Shown: positions 25,304-34,472, counted from the first letter of the stretch. The stretch is 64,000 bases of DNA from Variovorax sp. IB41 (GCF_016405905.1 NZ_JAEFCB010000014.1:101851-165850), one strand, 5' to 3'. Numbers and translations are program-made. Notes: generated by a model not told the origin, from the letters alone.

Positions 25304-25507
25304 ATGACAGCACTTACCAGCCCATCTTTCGCACTGCGCCCGCAGCGCGACGGCCTGCGTCAAAAGCAGTTTTCCCTCTCGCGGCCCCGCGCCGCGGGCT
25401 ATTCGCAAGCGGCGCTCGCCAGTGCCGGCGGCGCCGAGCCGGATTGCGTCATCAAGCGCTTTCCTGCCATTGGCGACACCCCTTCCCTCGACAAGCAACG
25501 TTGGTAA
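25304..25507 (+). CDS. Candidate 67-residue frame filling the opgH leader
   Basis: An ATG one base after the predicted sigma-54 transcription start opens a 67-codon frame. It is basic and Ala/Arg-rich (MTALTSPSFALRPQRDGLR...) and ends TGGTAA, five bases before the opgH ATG. Translation would have to be leaderless. No family is recognised. The stretch may equally be an untranslated or structured leader, or a small RNA as at enterobacterial glmY. Confidence 0.25.
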   Translation: MTALTSPSFALRPQRDGLRQKQFSLSRPRAAGYSQAALASAGGAEPDCVIKRFPAIGDTPSLDKQRW

Positions 25508-25512
25508 ATCAC

Positions 25513-27537
25513 ATGAAGCCCACTGACTTCTCCCAACTGAACGTGCTGACCGAAGCCGATTTCTCGCACCGCAGCCCGGTCCGCGAAGAACGCCACCCCA
25601 ATTCGGTCACCGCACCGCCCGTCAACCGCGGTTCGATGACGCCACGCCCCTGGCGCGGCTTCTGGAACAGCATCGGCACCGCCCTCCTGGTCAAGCTCGG
25701 CGCAGGCCGTGCGGCTGAAGACGGTGACGGCGCTGAATCCGCCGAATCGGCCCAGCAGGTCAAGCAGCCGTGGCAGCGCGCCGCGGCCCGCCGCCGCAAC
25801 GCCTTCATGCTGCTCACCGTGCTGAGCACCGTGATCGCCTCGACGCTTTTTGCCGGCGTGCAACCCGACTACGACAACGTCTGGCTCGAATACGGCCAGA
25901 TCGGCCTCTACGGCCTGCTCTCGGGCTGGGTCGTGACCGGTTTCGTGACCGCCCTCATGGGCTTCTACGTCTCGGTGCGCGGTGACACGCATGCGCTGTC
26001 GGCCAAGCAGGTTGCCAACCACCCGATGAACCCCGAGGCACGCACCGCGATCATCATGCCGATCTGCAACGAAGACGTTGCCACGGTGTTCGCGGGCCTT
26101 CGCGCCACCTGCGAATCGGTCGCCTCCACCGGCCACGCCAAGCAGTTCGACGTGTTCGTCCTGTCCGACAGCTACAACCCCGAGACCGCCGCCGCCGAGC
26201 GCGCCGCCTGGGAGGACCTCCGCGCCGCCCTGGCCGACAGCCCGAACCAGCCGCAGGTGGAGGTGTATTACCGCCTGCGCACCCGCCGCACGCACCGCAA
26301 GGCCGGCAACGTGGCCGACTTCTGCCGCCGCTGGGGCAAGGACTACCGCTACATGGTCGTGCTCGATGCCGACTCCGTGATGAGCGGCGACTGCCTGACC
26401 TCGATGGTCAAGCTGATGGAAGCCAACCCCACCGCCGGCATCATCCAGACCGCGACGCAGGCCATCGGCCACGTCACGCTGCACGCCCGCGCACAGCAGT
26501 TCGCCTCGCGCGTAACGGGCCGCCTGTTCACGCTGGGCATGCAGTTCTGGCAACTGGGCGAATCGCACTACTGGGGCCACAACGCGATCATCCGCGTCGA
26601 GCCCTTCATGAAGCATTGCGCGCTGGCCTCCATCAAGGGCACCGGCGGGATGTCGGGCGGCATCATGTCGCACGACTTCGTCGAAGCCGCGCTGATGCGC
26701 CGTGCCGGCTACAACGTGTGGCTGGTGTCCGACCTGGTCGGCAGCTACGAGCAGCAACCGCCGGACCTCCTGGCGGAGTTGCAGCGCGACCGCCGCTGGT
26801 GCCAGGGCAACCTGCAGAATGCCCGCCTGATGGCCGAGCCCGGCATCCACCCGGTACACCGCGCGATGTTCGTGACCGGCACCATGGCCTATGTGTCCGC
26901 CCCTCTGTGGCTCGCGTTCCTGACGCTGGGCACGGCCCTGTGGCTGAGCGGCTCGAGCCTCGTGTCGAGCTGGAGCGTGCTGCCCGCCGAACTGGCCGGC
27001 CTCTGGGTCTGGACCCTGTGCCTGCTGTTCCTGCCGCGCGTTCTGGGCATCGCTGCCGTTCTGATGCGCGGCGAGCAACGCCAATACGGCGGCACCTGGG
27101 GCCTGGTGAAGAGCTCGGTGCTCGAAAGCGCCCTGGCCATCGTGCAGGCGCCGGTCCGCATGCTGGCCCACTCGCTGTTCGTGCTGGTCGCCCTCACCGG
27201 CATCAAGCTCGACTGGAAGTCGCCCCCGCGTGAAGCCAACGCCGTGCCCTGGAAGATCGCTGCCACGCAACTGGCCCCGATGACGCTGGTGATCGGCATG
27301 CTGGCCGTCGGCGTCGCGATGATCGACCCGAGCGCGCTGATCTGGCTCATGCCTGTCGGCCTGCCGCTGCTCTTGGCGATCCCGCTGACCGTGCTGACCA
27401 GCCAGATCGCGCTGGGCACCACGCTGCGCGACCGCGGCTTCCTGCTGATTCCCGAGGAATCGCGTTCGCCGGCCGTGCTGCGCCGCGCCTGGATGCATGC
27501 GCTGCGCCTGGCGCGCCCCGCATTGGCTGCGGCCTGA
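25513..27537 (+). CDS. opgH: Glucans biosynthesis glucosyltransferase OpgH
   Basis: A 674-residue inner-membrane family-2 glycosyltransferase that polymerises the beta-1,2-glucan backbone of osmoregulated periplasmic glucans from UDP-glucose. Two helices come first (about residues 98-155), then the catalytic domain with TAIIMPICNED, the acidic VVLDADSVMSGD and the QxxRW-type motif QRDRRWCQGN, then several C-terminal helices. It is shorter than the E. coli enzyme at both ends. The usual partner opgG is not adjacent, and the gene stands alone between glrR and ffh. The ATG at 25513 has only a weak ribosome site. Control by a sigma-54 promoter at 25277 is inferred. Confidence 0.9.
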   Translation: MKPTDFSQLNVLTEADFSHRSPVREERHPNSVTAPPVNRGSMTPRPWRGFWNSIGTALLVKLGAGRAAEDGDGAESAESAQQVKQPWQRAAARRRNAFMLLTVLSTVIASTLFAGVQPDYDNVWLEYGQIGLYGLLSGWVVTGFVTALMGFYVSVRGDTHALSAKQVANHPMNPEARTAIIMPICNEDVATVFAGLRATCESVASTGHAKQFDVFVLSDSYNPETAAAERAAWEDLRAALADSPNQPQVEVYYRLRTRRTHRKAGNVADFCRRWGKDYRYMVVLDADSVMSGDCLTSMVKLMEANPTAGIIQTATQAIGHVTLHARAQQFASRVTGRLFTLGMQFWQLGESHYWGHNAIIRVEPFMKHCALASIKGTGGMSGGIMSHDFVEAALMRRAGYNVWLVSDLVGSYEQQPPDLLAELQRDRRWCQGNLQNARLMAEPGIHPVHRAMFVTGTMAYVSAPLWLAFLTLGTALWLSGSSLVSSWSVLPAELAGLWVWTLCLLFLPRVLGIAAVLMRGEQRQYGGTWGLVKSSVLESALAIVQAPVRMLAHSLFVLVALTGIKLDWKSPPREANAVPWKIAATQLAPMTLVIGMLAVGVAMIDPSALIWLMPVGLPLLLAIPLTVLTSQIALGTTLRDRGFLLIPEESRSPAVLRRAWMHALRLARPALAAA

Positions 27538-27566
27538 AATGGCCTGATGCGCTGACATCACAGCAC

Positions 27567-27604
27567 CCACGAAAAGCCGGCCTCAGGGCCGGCTTTTTTC
27601 GTGG
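27567..27604 (+). terminator. Strong intrinsic terminator after opgH
   Basis: CCACGAAAAGCCGGCC pairs with GGCCGGCTTTTTTCGTGG around a TCAG loop; the 3' arm carries a six-T run. It lies 30 bases after the opgH stop. Confidence 0.9.
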
Positions 27605-27691
27605 ATCGAGGGAGCGGATGCTGCATCGCTGGGCGCTGCGCGCAGCCCATCGAGGCGCACGCGAGACTGCATGAGGTGCGCCGGCCTGAAA

Positions 27692-27728
27692 ACGAAGAAG
27701 CCCGCCGGGGCAGTCCCCGGCGGGCTTC
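27692..27728 (-). terminator. Strong intrinsic terminator after ffh
   Basis: A perfect 14-base stem (GAAGCCCGCCGGGG at 27697-27710, its complement at 27715-27728) with a 4-base loop. On the minus strand it is followed by TTCGTTTTC. It ends ffh transcription, 39 bases past the ffh stop. Confidence 0.85.
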
Positions 27729-27766
27729 TGTCTATTTGCGTCTGGCTGTCCAGCGATGTGCGCGGC

Positions 27767-29155
27767 TCAGAACGGCAGCTTGGGACCGCCGGGGCCACCC
27801 ATGCCGCCCATGCCCTTCATGCCGCCCATCTTCTTCATCATCTTCATGAGGCCGCCGCCCTTCATCTTCTTCATCATCCCCTGCATCTGCTCGAACTCGT
27901 TGAGCAGGCGGTTCACTTCCTGAACCTGCACGCCCGCGCCGGCCGCGATGCGGCGCTTGCGCGTGGCCTTGAGTAGCTCGGGCTTGCGGCGCTCCAGCGG
28001 CGTCATGCTCTGGATAATCCCTTCCTTGCGGCGGATGTCGCGCTCGGCGCGCGTCATGTCGGCTTCGCTCGCCTTGGCGGCCATCTGCGTGGGGAGCTTG
28101 TCCATAAGGCTGGAAAGGCCCCCCATCTGCTTCATCTGCTGCAGCTGGCCGAGGAAGTCGTTCAAATCGAAGCCCGCGCCGCTCTTGACCTTGGCCGCGA
28201 GCTTCTGCGCCGCCACCACGTCGACGCCGGCCGTTACCTGCTCGACCAGCGCGACGATGTCGCCCATGCCCAGGATGCGGCCCGCATGGCGCTCGGCGTC
28301 GAACACCTCCAGGCCGTCGATCTTCTCGCTCGTGCCCGCGAACTTGATCGGCACGCCCGTGACTTGCCGCACCGACAGCGCCGCGCCGCCGCGCGAATCG
28401 CCGTCGGTCTTGGTCAGGATGATGCCGGTGAGCGGCAGCGCCTCCTTGAAGGCACGGGCGGTGTTGATCGCGTCCTGGCCCTGCATGGCATCGACCACGA
28501 AGAGCGTCTCGACCGGATCGAGCGCTGCGTGCAGCTGCTTGATTTCTGTCATCAGCACTTCGTCGATCGCTAGGCGGCCGGCCGTGTCGACCAGCAGCAC
28601 GTCGAAGTAGTGGCGCTTGGCGTGGTCGAGCGCGGCGCGCGCGATGTCCAGCGGCTTCTGGTCGGGCGTGCTCGGGAACCACTCGGCGCCGGCCTGCCTG
28701 GTCACGGTCTTGAGCTGCTCGATGGCGGCCGGGCGGTACACGTCGCCCGAGACCGTGAGCACCTTCTTCTTGCGCTTCTCGATCAGGTGCTTGGCCAGCT
28801 TGGCGGTGGTGGTGGTCTTGCCCGCGCCCTGCAGGCCCGCCATCAGGATCACCGCGGGCGGCTGCGCCGCGAGGTTGATGTCGGAAATGCCCTCGCCCAT
28901 GGTGGCCGCGAGCTCGCGGTTCACGATGCCCACCAGCGCCTGGCCCGGCTTGAGCGAGCCCAGCACTTCCTGGCCCAGCGACTTCTCCTTCACCCGGGCG
29001 ACGAAATCGCGCACCACGGGCAGCGCCACGTCGGCCTCCAGCAGCGCCATGCGCACCTCGCGCAGCATGTCCTGCACGTTGCTTTCGGTGATGCGGGCCT
29101 GGCCGCTCATCGTCTTGACGAGGCGGGAGAACTTTTCTGTAAGGGCGGTGGCCAT
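27767..29155 (-). CDS. ffh: Signal recognition particle protein Ffh
   Basis: A 462-residue SRP GTPase: N domain (LREVRMALLEADVALPVVRDF), G domain with P-loop GLQGAGKTTTTAKLA, DTAGRLAIDE and the TKTDGDSRGGAAL motif, and a methionine-rich M domain ending in runs such as MKKMKGGGLMKMMKKMGGMKGMGGMGG. It binds 4.5S RNA and signal sequences and docks with FtsY for inner-membrane targeting. The ATG at 29155 (MATALTEKFSRL) is the family start. It is divergent from the CcsA-like gene. Confidence 0.97.
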   Translation of the reverse strand: MATALTEKFSRLVKTMSGQARITESNVQDMLREVRMALLEADVALPVVRDFVARVKEKSLGQEVLGSLKPGQALVGIVNRELAATMGEGISDINLAAQPPAVILMAGLQGAGKTTTTAKLAKHLIEKRKKKVLTVSGDVYRPAAIEQLKTVTRQAGAEWFPSTPDQKPLDIARAALDHAKRHYFDVLLVDTAGRLAIDEVLMTEIKQLHAALDPVETLFVVDAMQGQDAINTARAFKEALPLTGIILTKTDGDSRGGAALSVRQVTGVPIKFAGTSEKIDGLEVFDAERHAGRILGMGDIVALVEQVTAGVDVVAAQKLAAKVKSGAGFDLNDFLGQLQQMKQMGGLSSLMDKLPTQMAAKASEADMTRAERDIRRKEGIIQSMTPLERRKPELLKATRKRRIAAGAGVQVQEVNRLLNEFEQMQGMMKKMKGGGLMKMMKKMGGMKGMGGMGGPGGPKLPF

Positions 29156-29270
29156 GAGCGGGAATGCCTTGCTGCCCGCTGCGGCGGGCCGGATGGAAAG
29201 TCTGAAAGACGAGGGGAGAACGTGAAGTCGGGCGCGGGGAACGCAAGGTCCAGCCGGTACACTCCGGCCG

Positions 29271-30086
29271 ATGATTTTAGCGATCCCCTCCCCACTCGGC
29301 GTGGCGCTGGGCATCGCCACCGCGGCGGCCTACGGTTTTGCCGCTGCTGCGGGTGCCCGGCTCAGCCGTCAAACCGTCCAGTGGGCCCTCGGAATTGCGT
29401 GGCTTTTGCATGCGGCCGTGCTGGCGCATGGACTGATCGGCAGCGAGCCGCGCTTCGGCTTTGCGCCCGCGCTCTCGGTCACGGCCTGGCTGGTGCTCAC
29501 GGTCTATGCGATCGAAAGCCGCATGTATCCCCAATTGAAGGTGCGGCGGGCGCTCGCCTGGCTGGGGGCGGCCGCGGTGCTGTTGGCCATCCTGTTTCCG
29601 GGCACGCCGCTGCATGTCACCGCCTCGCCGTGGCTGCCCTTGCACCTTGCGCTGGGCATCGCCTCCTATGGCCTGTTCGGCGCGGCCGTGGTGCATGCCT
29701 GGCTGATCACGCGTGCCGAGAAACAGATCCGCCTGACGACTGGTACGCCCCCCGAAGGCGGCGTGCCGCTGCTCACGCTGGAGCGCCTGACCTTCCGCTT
29801 CGTGACCGCCGGTTTCGTGCTGCTGTCGGCCACCCTGCTGGCCGGCCTGCTGTTCACAGAACAGCTCTACGGCGCCGCGGGCCGCGCCTGGAAGTGGGAC
29901 CACAAGACGACTTTCTCCGTGCTCGCCTGGGTCACCTTCGCGGTTCTCCTGATCGGCCGTGCGCGCTTCGGCTGGCGCGGCCGCACGGCCCGCCGCGTGC
30001 TGTACGCCGGCTCCGCCCTGTTGCTGCTGGCCTATGTGGGTTCCCGCTTCGTGCTCGAAGTGGTGCTGGCGCGTCCTCCCGTATGA
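29271..30086 (+). CDS. CcsA/YpjD-type cytochrome c assembly membrane protein
   Basis: A 271-residue polytopic protein with about eight helices of the cytochrome-c-assembly (CcmC/CcsA-like) fold. The conserved WDHKTTFSVLAW near the C-terminus replaces the heme-handling W-x-H region, and GIASYGLFGAAVVHAWL matches the helix with the periplasmic histidine. Genes of this YpjD type commonly lie beside ffh, as here. The physiological role is unsettled; a heme-transport or cytochrome-assembly accessory is likely. Its stop overlaps the next ATG (ATGA at 30083). Confidence 0.85.
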   Translation: MILAIPSPLGVALGIATAAAYGFAAAAGARLSRQTVQWALGIAWLLHAAVLAHGLIGSEPRFGFAPALSVTAWLVLTVYAIESRMYPQLKVRRALAWLGAAAVLLAILFPGTPLHVTASPWLPLHLALGIASYGLFGAAVVHAWLITRAEKQIRLTTGTPPEGGVPLLTLERLTFRFVTAGFVLLSATLLAGLLFTEQLYGAAGRAWKWDHKTTFSVLAWVTFAVLLIGRARFGWRGRTARRVLYAGSALLLLAYVGSRFVLEVVLARPPV

Positions 30087-30355
30087 AATACCTCCTCGTC
30101 CTCGCCGTCCTCTGGATCGCCATCTGGCTCTGGCGCAAGAACCGGCGCGAAGAAATGCGCGACGCCCAGCGCGAGCGCATGGCCAAGGCGCAACAACGGC
30201 CGGCCGCGCCGACCGCCGTCGGCGCCCCGCAGGCCATGGTGCGCTGCGCCCATTGCGGCCTGCACCTGCCCGCGAACGATGCCATCGCCGGCCCCGACGA
30301 CGCGGTCTACTGCAGCACCGCGCACCGTCAAGCCGCCGTCGCGGCGCGCGGCTGA
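30083..30355 (+). CDS. PP0621-family small membrane-anchored zinc-ribbon-like protein
   Basis: A 90-residue protein: an N-terminal helix (MKYLLVLAVLWIAIWLW), a charged linker, then a cysteine/histidine module MVRCAHCGLHLP...VYCSTAHRQ that could hold a metal. The layout matches the PP0621 family of unknown function, which often sits before pilS. The gene overlaps the CcsA-like stop by 4 bases and precedes pilS by 16 bases, so all three are probably co-transcribed. Confidence 0.8.
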   Translation: MKYLLVLAVLWIAIWLWRKNRREEMRDAQRERMAKAQQRPAAPTAVGAPQAMVRCAHCGLHLPANDAIAGPDDAVYCSTAHRQAAVAARG

Positions 30356-30371
30356 ACACGCCCGCTCCTCA

Positions 30372-32069
30372 ATGAGCACCCCCCTCTGGTCGCGCGGCGA
30401 GCCGGTCACCGACTGGGACGTGCTCGAGCAAGGCGGCAGCGAGAGCACCGCGCTCCTGCGCCTGTGGCGCGGCTTCATGGCCGCGCGCTGCTTCGTCGCG
30501 CTGGTGCTGGTGGTGCTGCAGGGCGTGGCCTTCGCGCTCGGACAGACGATGCAGGCCGCAGCCATCGCCATCTCGGCCGGCTACCTCGTGGCCACCTGGC
30601 TGGAGATGCGCTATGCGCACTTCGAGCCGCCGATCCGCGGCTTCTCCACGATGTGGCTCGTGACCATCGGCGTCGACCTGGCCACCTTCACCGCGCTGCA
30701 GGTGCTGCAGGGCGGCAACGTCAACTACACGCCGCTGTTCGCGCTGCCGGTGCTCATGAGCGCGGTGCTCGGCACGGTGATCGTGAGCCTGGGCACCACG
30801 GCCACCGTCACGCTGCTGCTGCTGGCCGATGCGGGATGGCACTGGCTGCAGCAGCCGGGCGACGCCTCCGCGCGCTTCGTGCAGGCGGCGCTCACCGGCA
30901 CCGGCCTCTTCGTGGTGGCGCTGCTCGCGCACGAGCTGGCGCGCCGCCTGGCGCGCGAAGAGGCGGTGGCGCAGCGCAACCGCAGCAGCGCGCAGATGCA
31001 GGCAGAGGTCAACGACCTGGTGATCGAGACGCTCGCCGAAGGCGTGCTGGTGATCGATGCCGAAGGCATGGTGCATGCGGCCAACCCGGCGGCCGACGCG
31101 ATCCTCGGCCAGGGCCTGGCGAAGCTTTCGCTGCCGTTCGCGCTGCACGCGCAACCCGCCTGGCATGCGCTGGCCGCGCTCTCGCGCCAGACCTTCGCGC
31201 GCCGCGCGCCGCAGTCCGAAGAAATTCCCGTCGCGCAAGCCCGGGGCGCCGCGCGCGAAGTGCGCGTGCGCACCCGGCTCACGCCCACCAGCGACAAGCG
31301 CGCCGACAGCCTCTGCGTGATGTTCCTGCAGGACCTGCGCGAACTCGAGGCCCGCATCCGCACCGAGAAGCTGGCCGCGATGGGCCGCATGTCCGCCGCC
31401 GTGGCGCACGAGATCCGCAACCCGCTGGCCGCCATCGCGCAGGCCAGCGCGCTGCTCAGCGAAGACTTGACCGACCCCGCGCACCGCAAGCTCACCGACA
31501 TGGTCCAGCACAACGCGCAGCGCCTGGCCCGCATCGTGGACGACGTGCTCGACGTTTCGCGCGCGCGCCAGCAACGCGTGCTCTCGCTGGGCGAACAGGT
31601 GGTGCTCGACCCCGCGGTGCAGGTGCTGGCCGACGAATGGGTGCGCCAGACGCAGCGCAAGGGCGTTCTCATCGCGCTCGATGCGCCCGGCATCGACGTG
31701 CGCTTCGACGCCGAGCACCTGCGCCGCCTCCTGGTGAACCTGCTGGACAACGCATCGCGCTATGCCGGCAAGGGCGAGGGCGCGATCCAGGTCATCACCA
31801 CGCTGCAGCGCGCGGGCACCAACCGCCCGGCCCTGCAGGTGTGGAGCGATGGCGCACCGCTGGAACCGGCGGTGCAGCGTCATCTGTTCGAGCCCTTCTT
31901 TTCGTCCGAGAGCCGCTCCAGTGGCCTGGGCCTGTTCCTGTGCCGCGAGCTGTGCCGGCGCCATGGCGCCACCATCGGCTACGAGCGGCGGGCGCTCGCG
32001 GCGGGCGGCCCCGAGGGCAATGAATTCTTCGTGAGCTTCGCCGCCAGCGAGAACCGGCTGACACAATAG
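30372..32069 (+). CDS. pilS: Sensor histidine kinase PilS-like
   Basis: A 565-residue kinase with six N-terminal helices (about residues 34-185), a PAS-like domain (VIETLAEGVLVIDAEGMVHAAN), a HisKA box with His346 (SAAVAHEIRNPLAAIAQA) and an ATPase domain with LLVNLLDNASRY and SSGLGLFLCRELC. The six-helix input domain plus PAS is the PilS architecture that senses membrane pilin and controls type IV pilus genes. pilR follows 4 bases later. No pilin genes are in the window. Confidence 0.88.
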   Translation: MSTPLWSRGEPVTDWDVLEQGGSESTALLRLWRGFMAARCFVALVLVVLQGVAFALGQTMQAAAIAISAGYLVATWLEMRYAHFEPPIRGFSTMWLVTIGVDLATFTALQVLQGGNVNYTPLFALPVLMSAVLGTVIVSLGTTATVTLLLLADAGWHWLQQPGDASARFVQAALTGTGLFVVALLAHELARRLAREEAVAQRNRSSAQMQAEVNDLVIETLAEGVLVIDAEGMVHAANPAADAILGQGLAKLSLPFALHAQPAWHALAALSRQTFARRAPQSEEIPVAQARGAAREVRVRTRLTPTSDKRADSLCVMFLQDLRELEARIRTEKLAAMGRMSAAVAHEIRNPLAAIAQASALLSEDLTDPAHRKLTDMVQHNAQRLARIVDDVLDVSRARQQRVLSLGEQVVLDPAVQVLADEWVRQTQRKGVLIALDAPGIDVRFDAEHLRRLLVNLLDNASRYAGKGEGAIQVITTLQRAGTNRPALQVWSDGAPLEPAVQRHLFEPFFSSESRSSGLGLFLCRELCRRHGATIGYERRALAAGGPEGNEFFVSFAASENRLTQ

Positions 32070-32073
32070 CGTC

Positions 32074-33645
32074 GTGAGCACCCCACTGTCTTCCGCCCCG
32101 CGTCCCGCGCAGATCCTTGTCATCGACGACGAGCCCGACCTGCGCACGCTGTATGAACTGACGCTGCTTCGCGAGGGCTATCACGTCGAGGCCGCGGGCA
32201 GCGTGTCCGAGGCCTGGCAGCACCTGGAGGCCGGGCGCTTCGATGCGGTGATCACCGACATGCGGCTGCCCGACGGACAGGGCATGGAGATCATCCACCG
32301 CATCCAGAAGAACCAGCGCAGCGAGCGCTGCGTGGTGATGACGGCCTACGGCTCGGCGGAAAACGCGGTCGAGGCGCTCAAGGCCGGTGCGTTCGACTAC
32401 CTCACGAAGCCGGTTGACTTGAAGCAGTTCCGCGCTGTGGTCGCTTCCGCGGTGCAGGCCACGCGGGCGCCCGTCGTGCAGGTCAAGCCCGAGAAGACGG
32501 CTGCCGTTGCAAACGCCAGCGAACGCGCCGAGTCCGCATCGGGCACCGGCAGCAGCGGCGTTGCGGCGCTCGATCGCCTGGTGGGCGATTCGGACCCGAT
32601 GCGCCTGGTCAAGTCGCGCATCGCCAAGGTGGCGCGCGGCATGGCGCCGGTGCTGGTGCGCGGCGAGTCGGGCACCGGCAAGGAGCTGGTGGCGCGCGCG
32701 GTGCACGCCTGCAGCCAGCGCAGCGACGGCCCGTTCGTCGCGGTCAATTGCGGCGCGATTCCCGAGAACCTGCTCGAAGCCGAATTCTTCGGCGCCAAGA
32801 AGGGCTCGTACACCGGCTCCTCGCAAGACCGCGACGGCTACTTCCAGGCGGCGCGCAGCGGCACGCTGTTCCTCGACGAAATCGGCGACCTGCCGCTGGC
32901 CATGCAATCGAAGCTCCTGCGCGCGATCCAGGAGCGCAGCGTGCGCTCGATCGGCTCGACGCAGGAAGAAGCGGTCGACGTGCGCATCGTGAGCGCCACC
33001 CATAAAGACCTGCACGCCGAGGTGCAGGCCGGCCGCTTCCGGCAAGACCTTTTCTACCGCCTCAACGTGATCGAGATCGCAGTGCCCGCGCTGCGCGATC
33101 GCCGCGAAGACCTGCCCGCGCTGTGCGCCGCGCTGCTCGCGCGCATCGCGCAGGATGGCGGGCTGCCGGTGCCGCACCTGTCGGCCGAGCTGCTGCGCCG
33201 CCTCGCGCTGCACCCGCTCGACGGCAATGTGCGCGAGCTCGAGAACCTGCTGCACCGCGCAGTCGCGCTCAACGACGGCGACGAACTGCACCTCGATCTG
33301 ATGGGCGGCAATGTCGCGACGACGATGGCGGCTGCCGACGTGGCTTCGGTCACGCCCTCGCAGCTCGCGCCGCGTGGCGACGCGCCGGTCGTCGTTGCGC
33401 CGGCACCGGCACCGGCGGCCGAACTCAAGTCGGCGCCACCGCCCCTGCCCTCCGACCTGCAGGCCTACCTCGACCAGCAGGAGCGCGAGATCCTCGTGCG
33501 CGCGCTGCACGAGAGCGGCTTCAACCGCACCGCGGCCGCCGCGCGCCTGGGCATGAGCCTGCGCCAGATCCGCTACCGCATCGCGCGGCTGGGCATCACC
33601 ACGCCCAACGGCGACGATGGCGCCGCGAGCCATGTCGACGACTGA
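32074..33645 (+). CDS. pilR: Sigma-54-dependent response regulator PilR-like
   Basis: A 523-residue NtrC-class regulator starting at GTG. The receiver has DDE and phospho-acceptor Asp62. The AAA+ domain has Walker A GESGTGKE (197-204) and a sigma-54 contact loop GSYTGS (244-249), unlike the consensus GAFTGA. An Ala/Pro/Val-rich linker (about 395-430) leads to a Fis-type helix-turn-helix (NRTAAAARLGMSLRQIRYRI). PilR activates pilA and other pilus genes with sigma-54. It directly follows pilS. Confidence 0.88.
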   Translation: MSTPLSSAPRPAQILVIDDEPDLRTLYELTLLREGYHVEAAGSVSEAWQHLEAGRFDAVITDMRLPDGQGMEIIHRIQKNQRSERCVVMTAYGSAENAVEALKAGAFDYLTKPVDLKQFRAVVASAVQATRAPVVQVKPEKTAAVANASERAESASGTGSSGVAALDRLVGDSDPMRLVKSRIAKVARGMAPVLVRGESGTGKELVARAVHACSQRSDGPFVAVNCGAIPENLLEAEFFGAKKGSYTGSSQDRDGYFQAARSGTLFLDEIGDLPLAMQSKLLRAIQERSVRSIGSTQEEAVDVRIVSATHKDLHAEVQAGRFRQDLFYRLNVIEIAVPALRDRREDLPALCAALLARIAQDGGLPVPHLSAELLRRLALHPLDGNVRELENLLHRAVALNDGDELHLDLMGGNVATTMAAADVASVTPSQLAPRGDAPVVVAPAPAPAAELKSAPPPLPSDLQAYLDQQEREILVRALHESGFNRTAAAARLGMSLRQIRYRIARLGITTPNGDDGAASHVDD

Positions 33646-34252
33646 ACTCTCCGCGCACGACACGCCGCCCGCCGACGACGGGCTCTGGCGGGCCGGCTGG
33701 TACCGCTTCGCAAAAGCCCTGCCCTCGCCGAACTTCGGGCCTCGTCCCATTGGCGCGCAGACCGACCTGATCGTGTTGCATTCGATCAGCCTGCCGCCCG
33801 GCGAATACGGCGGCGATGCGGTGCAGCGGCTCTTCACCAACCGGCTCGACTGGGATGCGCATCCCTACTTCCAGTCGATCCGCGGCATCGAGGTGTCCTC
33901 GCATTTCTACGTGCGCCGCAATGGCGACCTTTGGCAGTTCGTGAGTTGCGACGAACGCGCCTGGCATGCGGGCGTGTCGTCATGGCGCGGCCGCGGCAAC
34001 TGCAACGACGACTCGATCGGCATCGAACTCGAAGGCCTCGAAGGCCAGACCTTCGAAGCCGCGCAGTACGAAACGCTCGCCAGCCTCTGCCCCGCGATCG
34101 CGCAGCACTACGCCATCGCCCACATCGCCGGTCACGAGCACATCGCGCCGGGCCGGAAACAGGACCCCGGCACGGGCTTCGATTGGCATTTGCTGCACGC
34201 GCAACTGGGGTGGAAATCACAGATGTTTCCCCCATCTGTGATGGAGCGCTAA
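33632..34252 (+). CDS. ampD: 1,6-anhydro-N-acetylmuramyl-L-alanine amidase AmpD
   Basis: A 206-residue cytoplasmic zinc amidase of the amidase-2 family. Zinc ligands are the histidine in LIVLHSISLPP, the late GHEHIAPGRKQDPG histidine, and the aspartate in KQDPG. The glutamate in NDDSIGIELEG is in the expected catalytic position. AmpD removes stem peptides from anhydromuropeptides during wall recycling and keeps beta-lactamase repressed in many species. The ATG at 33632 overlaps the end of pilR by 14 bases; an in-frame ATG at 33617 is an alternative. No ampR or ampC gene is nearby. Confidence 0.93.
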   Translation: MSTTELSAHDTPPADDGLWRAGWYRFAKALPSPNFGPRPIGAQTDLIVLHSISLPPGEYGGDAVQRLFTNRLDWDAHPYFQSIRGIEVSSHFYVRRNGDLWQFVSCDERAWHAGVSSWRGRGNCNDDSIGIELEGLEGQTFEAAQYETLASLCPAIAQHYAIAHIAGHEHIAPGRKQDPGTGFDWHLLHAQLGWKSQMFPPSVMER

Positions 34253-34392
34253 TTTTTTCAATCGCGTGACGGCCCGCGATGCCCTGCCCTCCGGCCGCAT
34301 CGCTTTCGACAATACAAATGTGAACCGCAGCAACCATGCGGCTTGCAGGCTCAAATCAGCTCACAAGCCACGTCCCATGCGGGTTGCGCAAC

Positions 34393-34434
34393 CATAGGCC
34401 AGTATTCACGCGGCATCGCCAGCCATGGCCTATG
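34393..34434. repeat. Inverted repeat upstream of nrdA
   Basis: CATAGGCCA (34393-34401) and TGGCCTATG (34426-34434) are perfect inverted copies 24 bases apart. No T-tract follows, so it is not an evident terminator. It could be an operator or a cruciform; its centre lies about 67 bases upstream of the first NrdR box. Confidence 0.35.
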
Positions 34435-34472
34435 CCTAGAGAGATACCCGCAGTAGGTGAATCACTCACAAA

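Noticed and set aside
25304..25507. The opgH leader as an opgG remnant
   Set aside because: The 67-residue translation has no similarity I can see to the beta-sandwich OpgG protein, and it is basic and low in hydrophobic residues.
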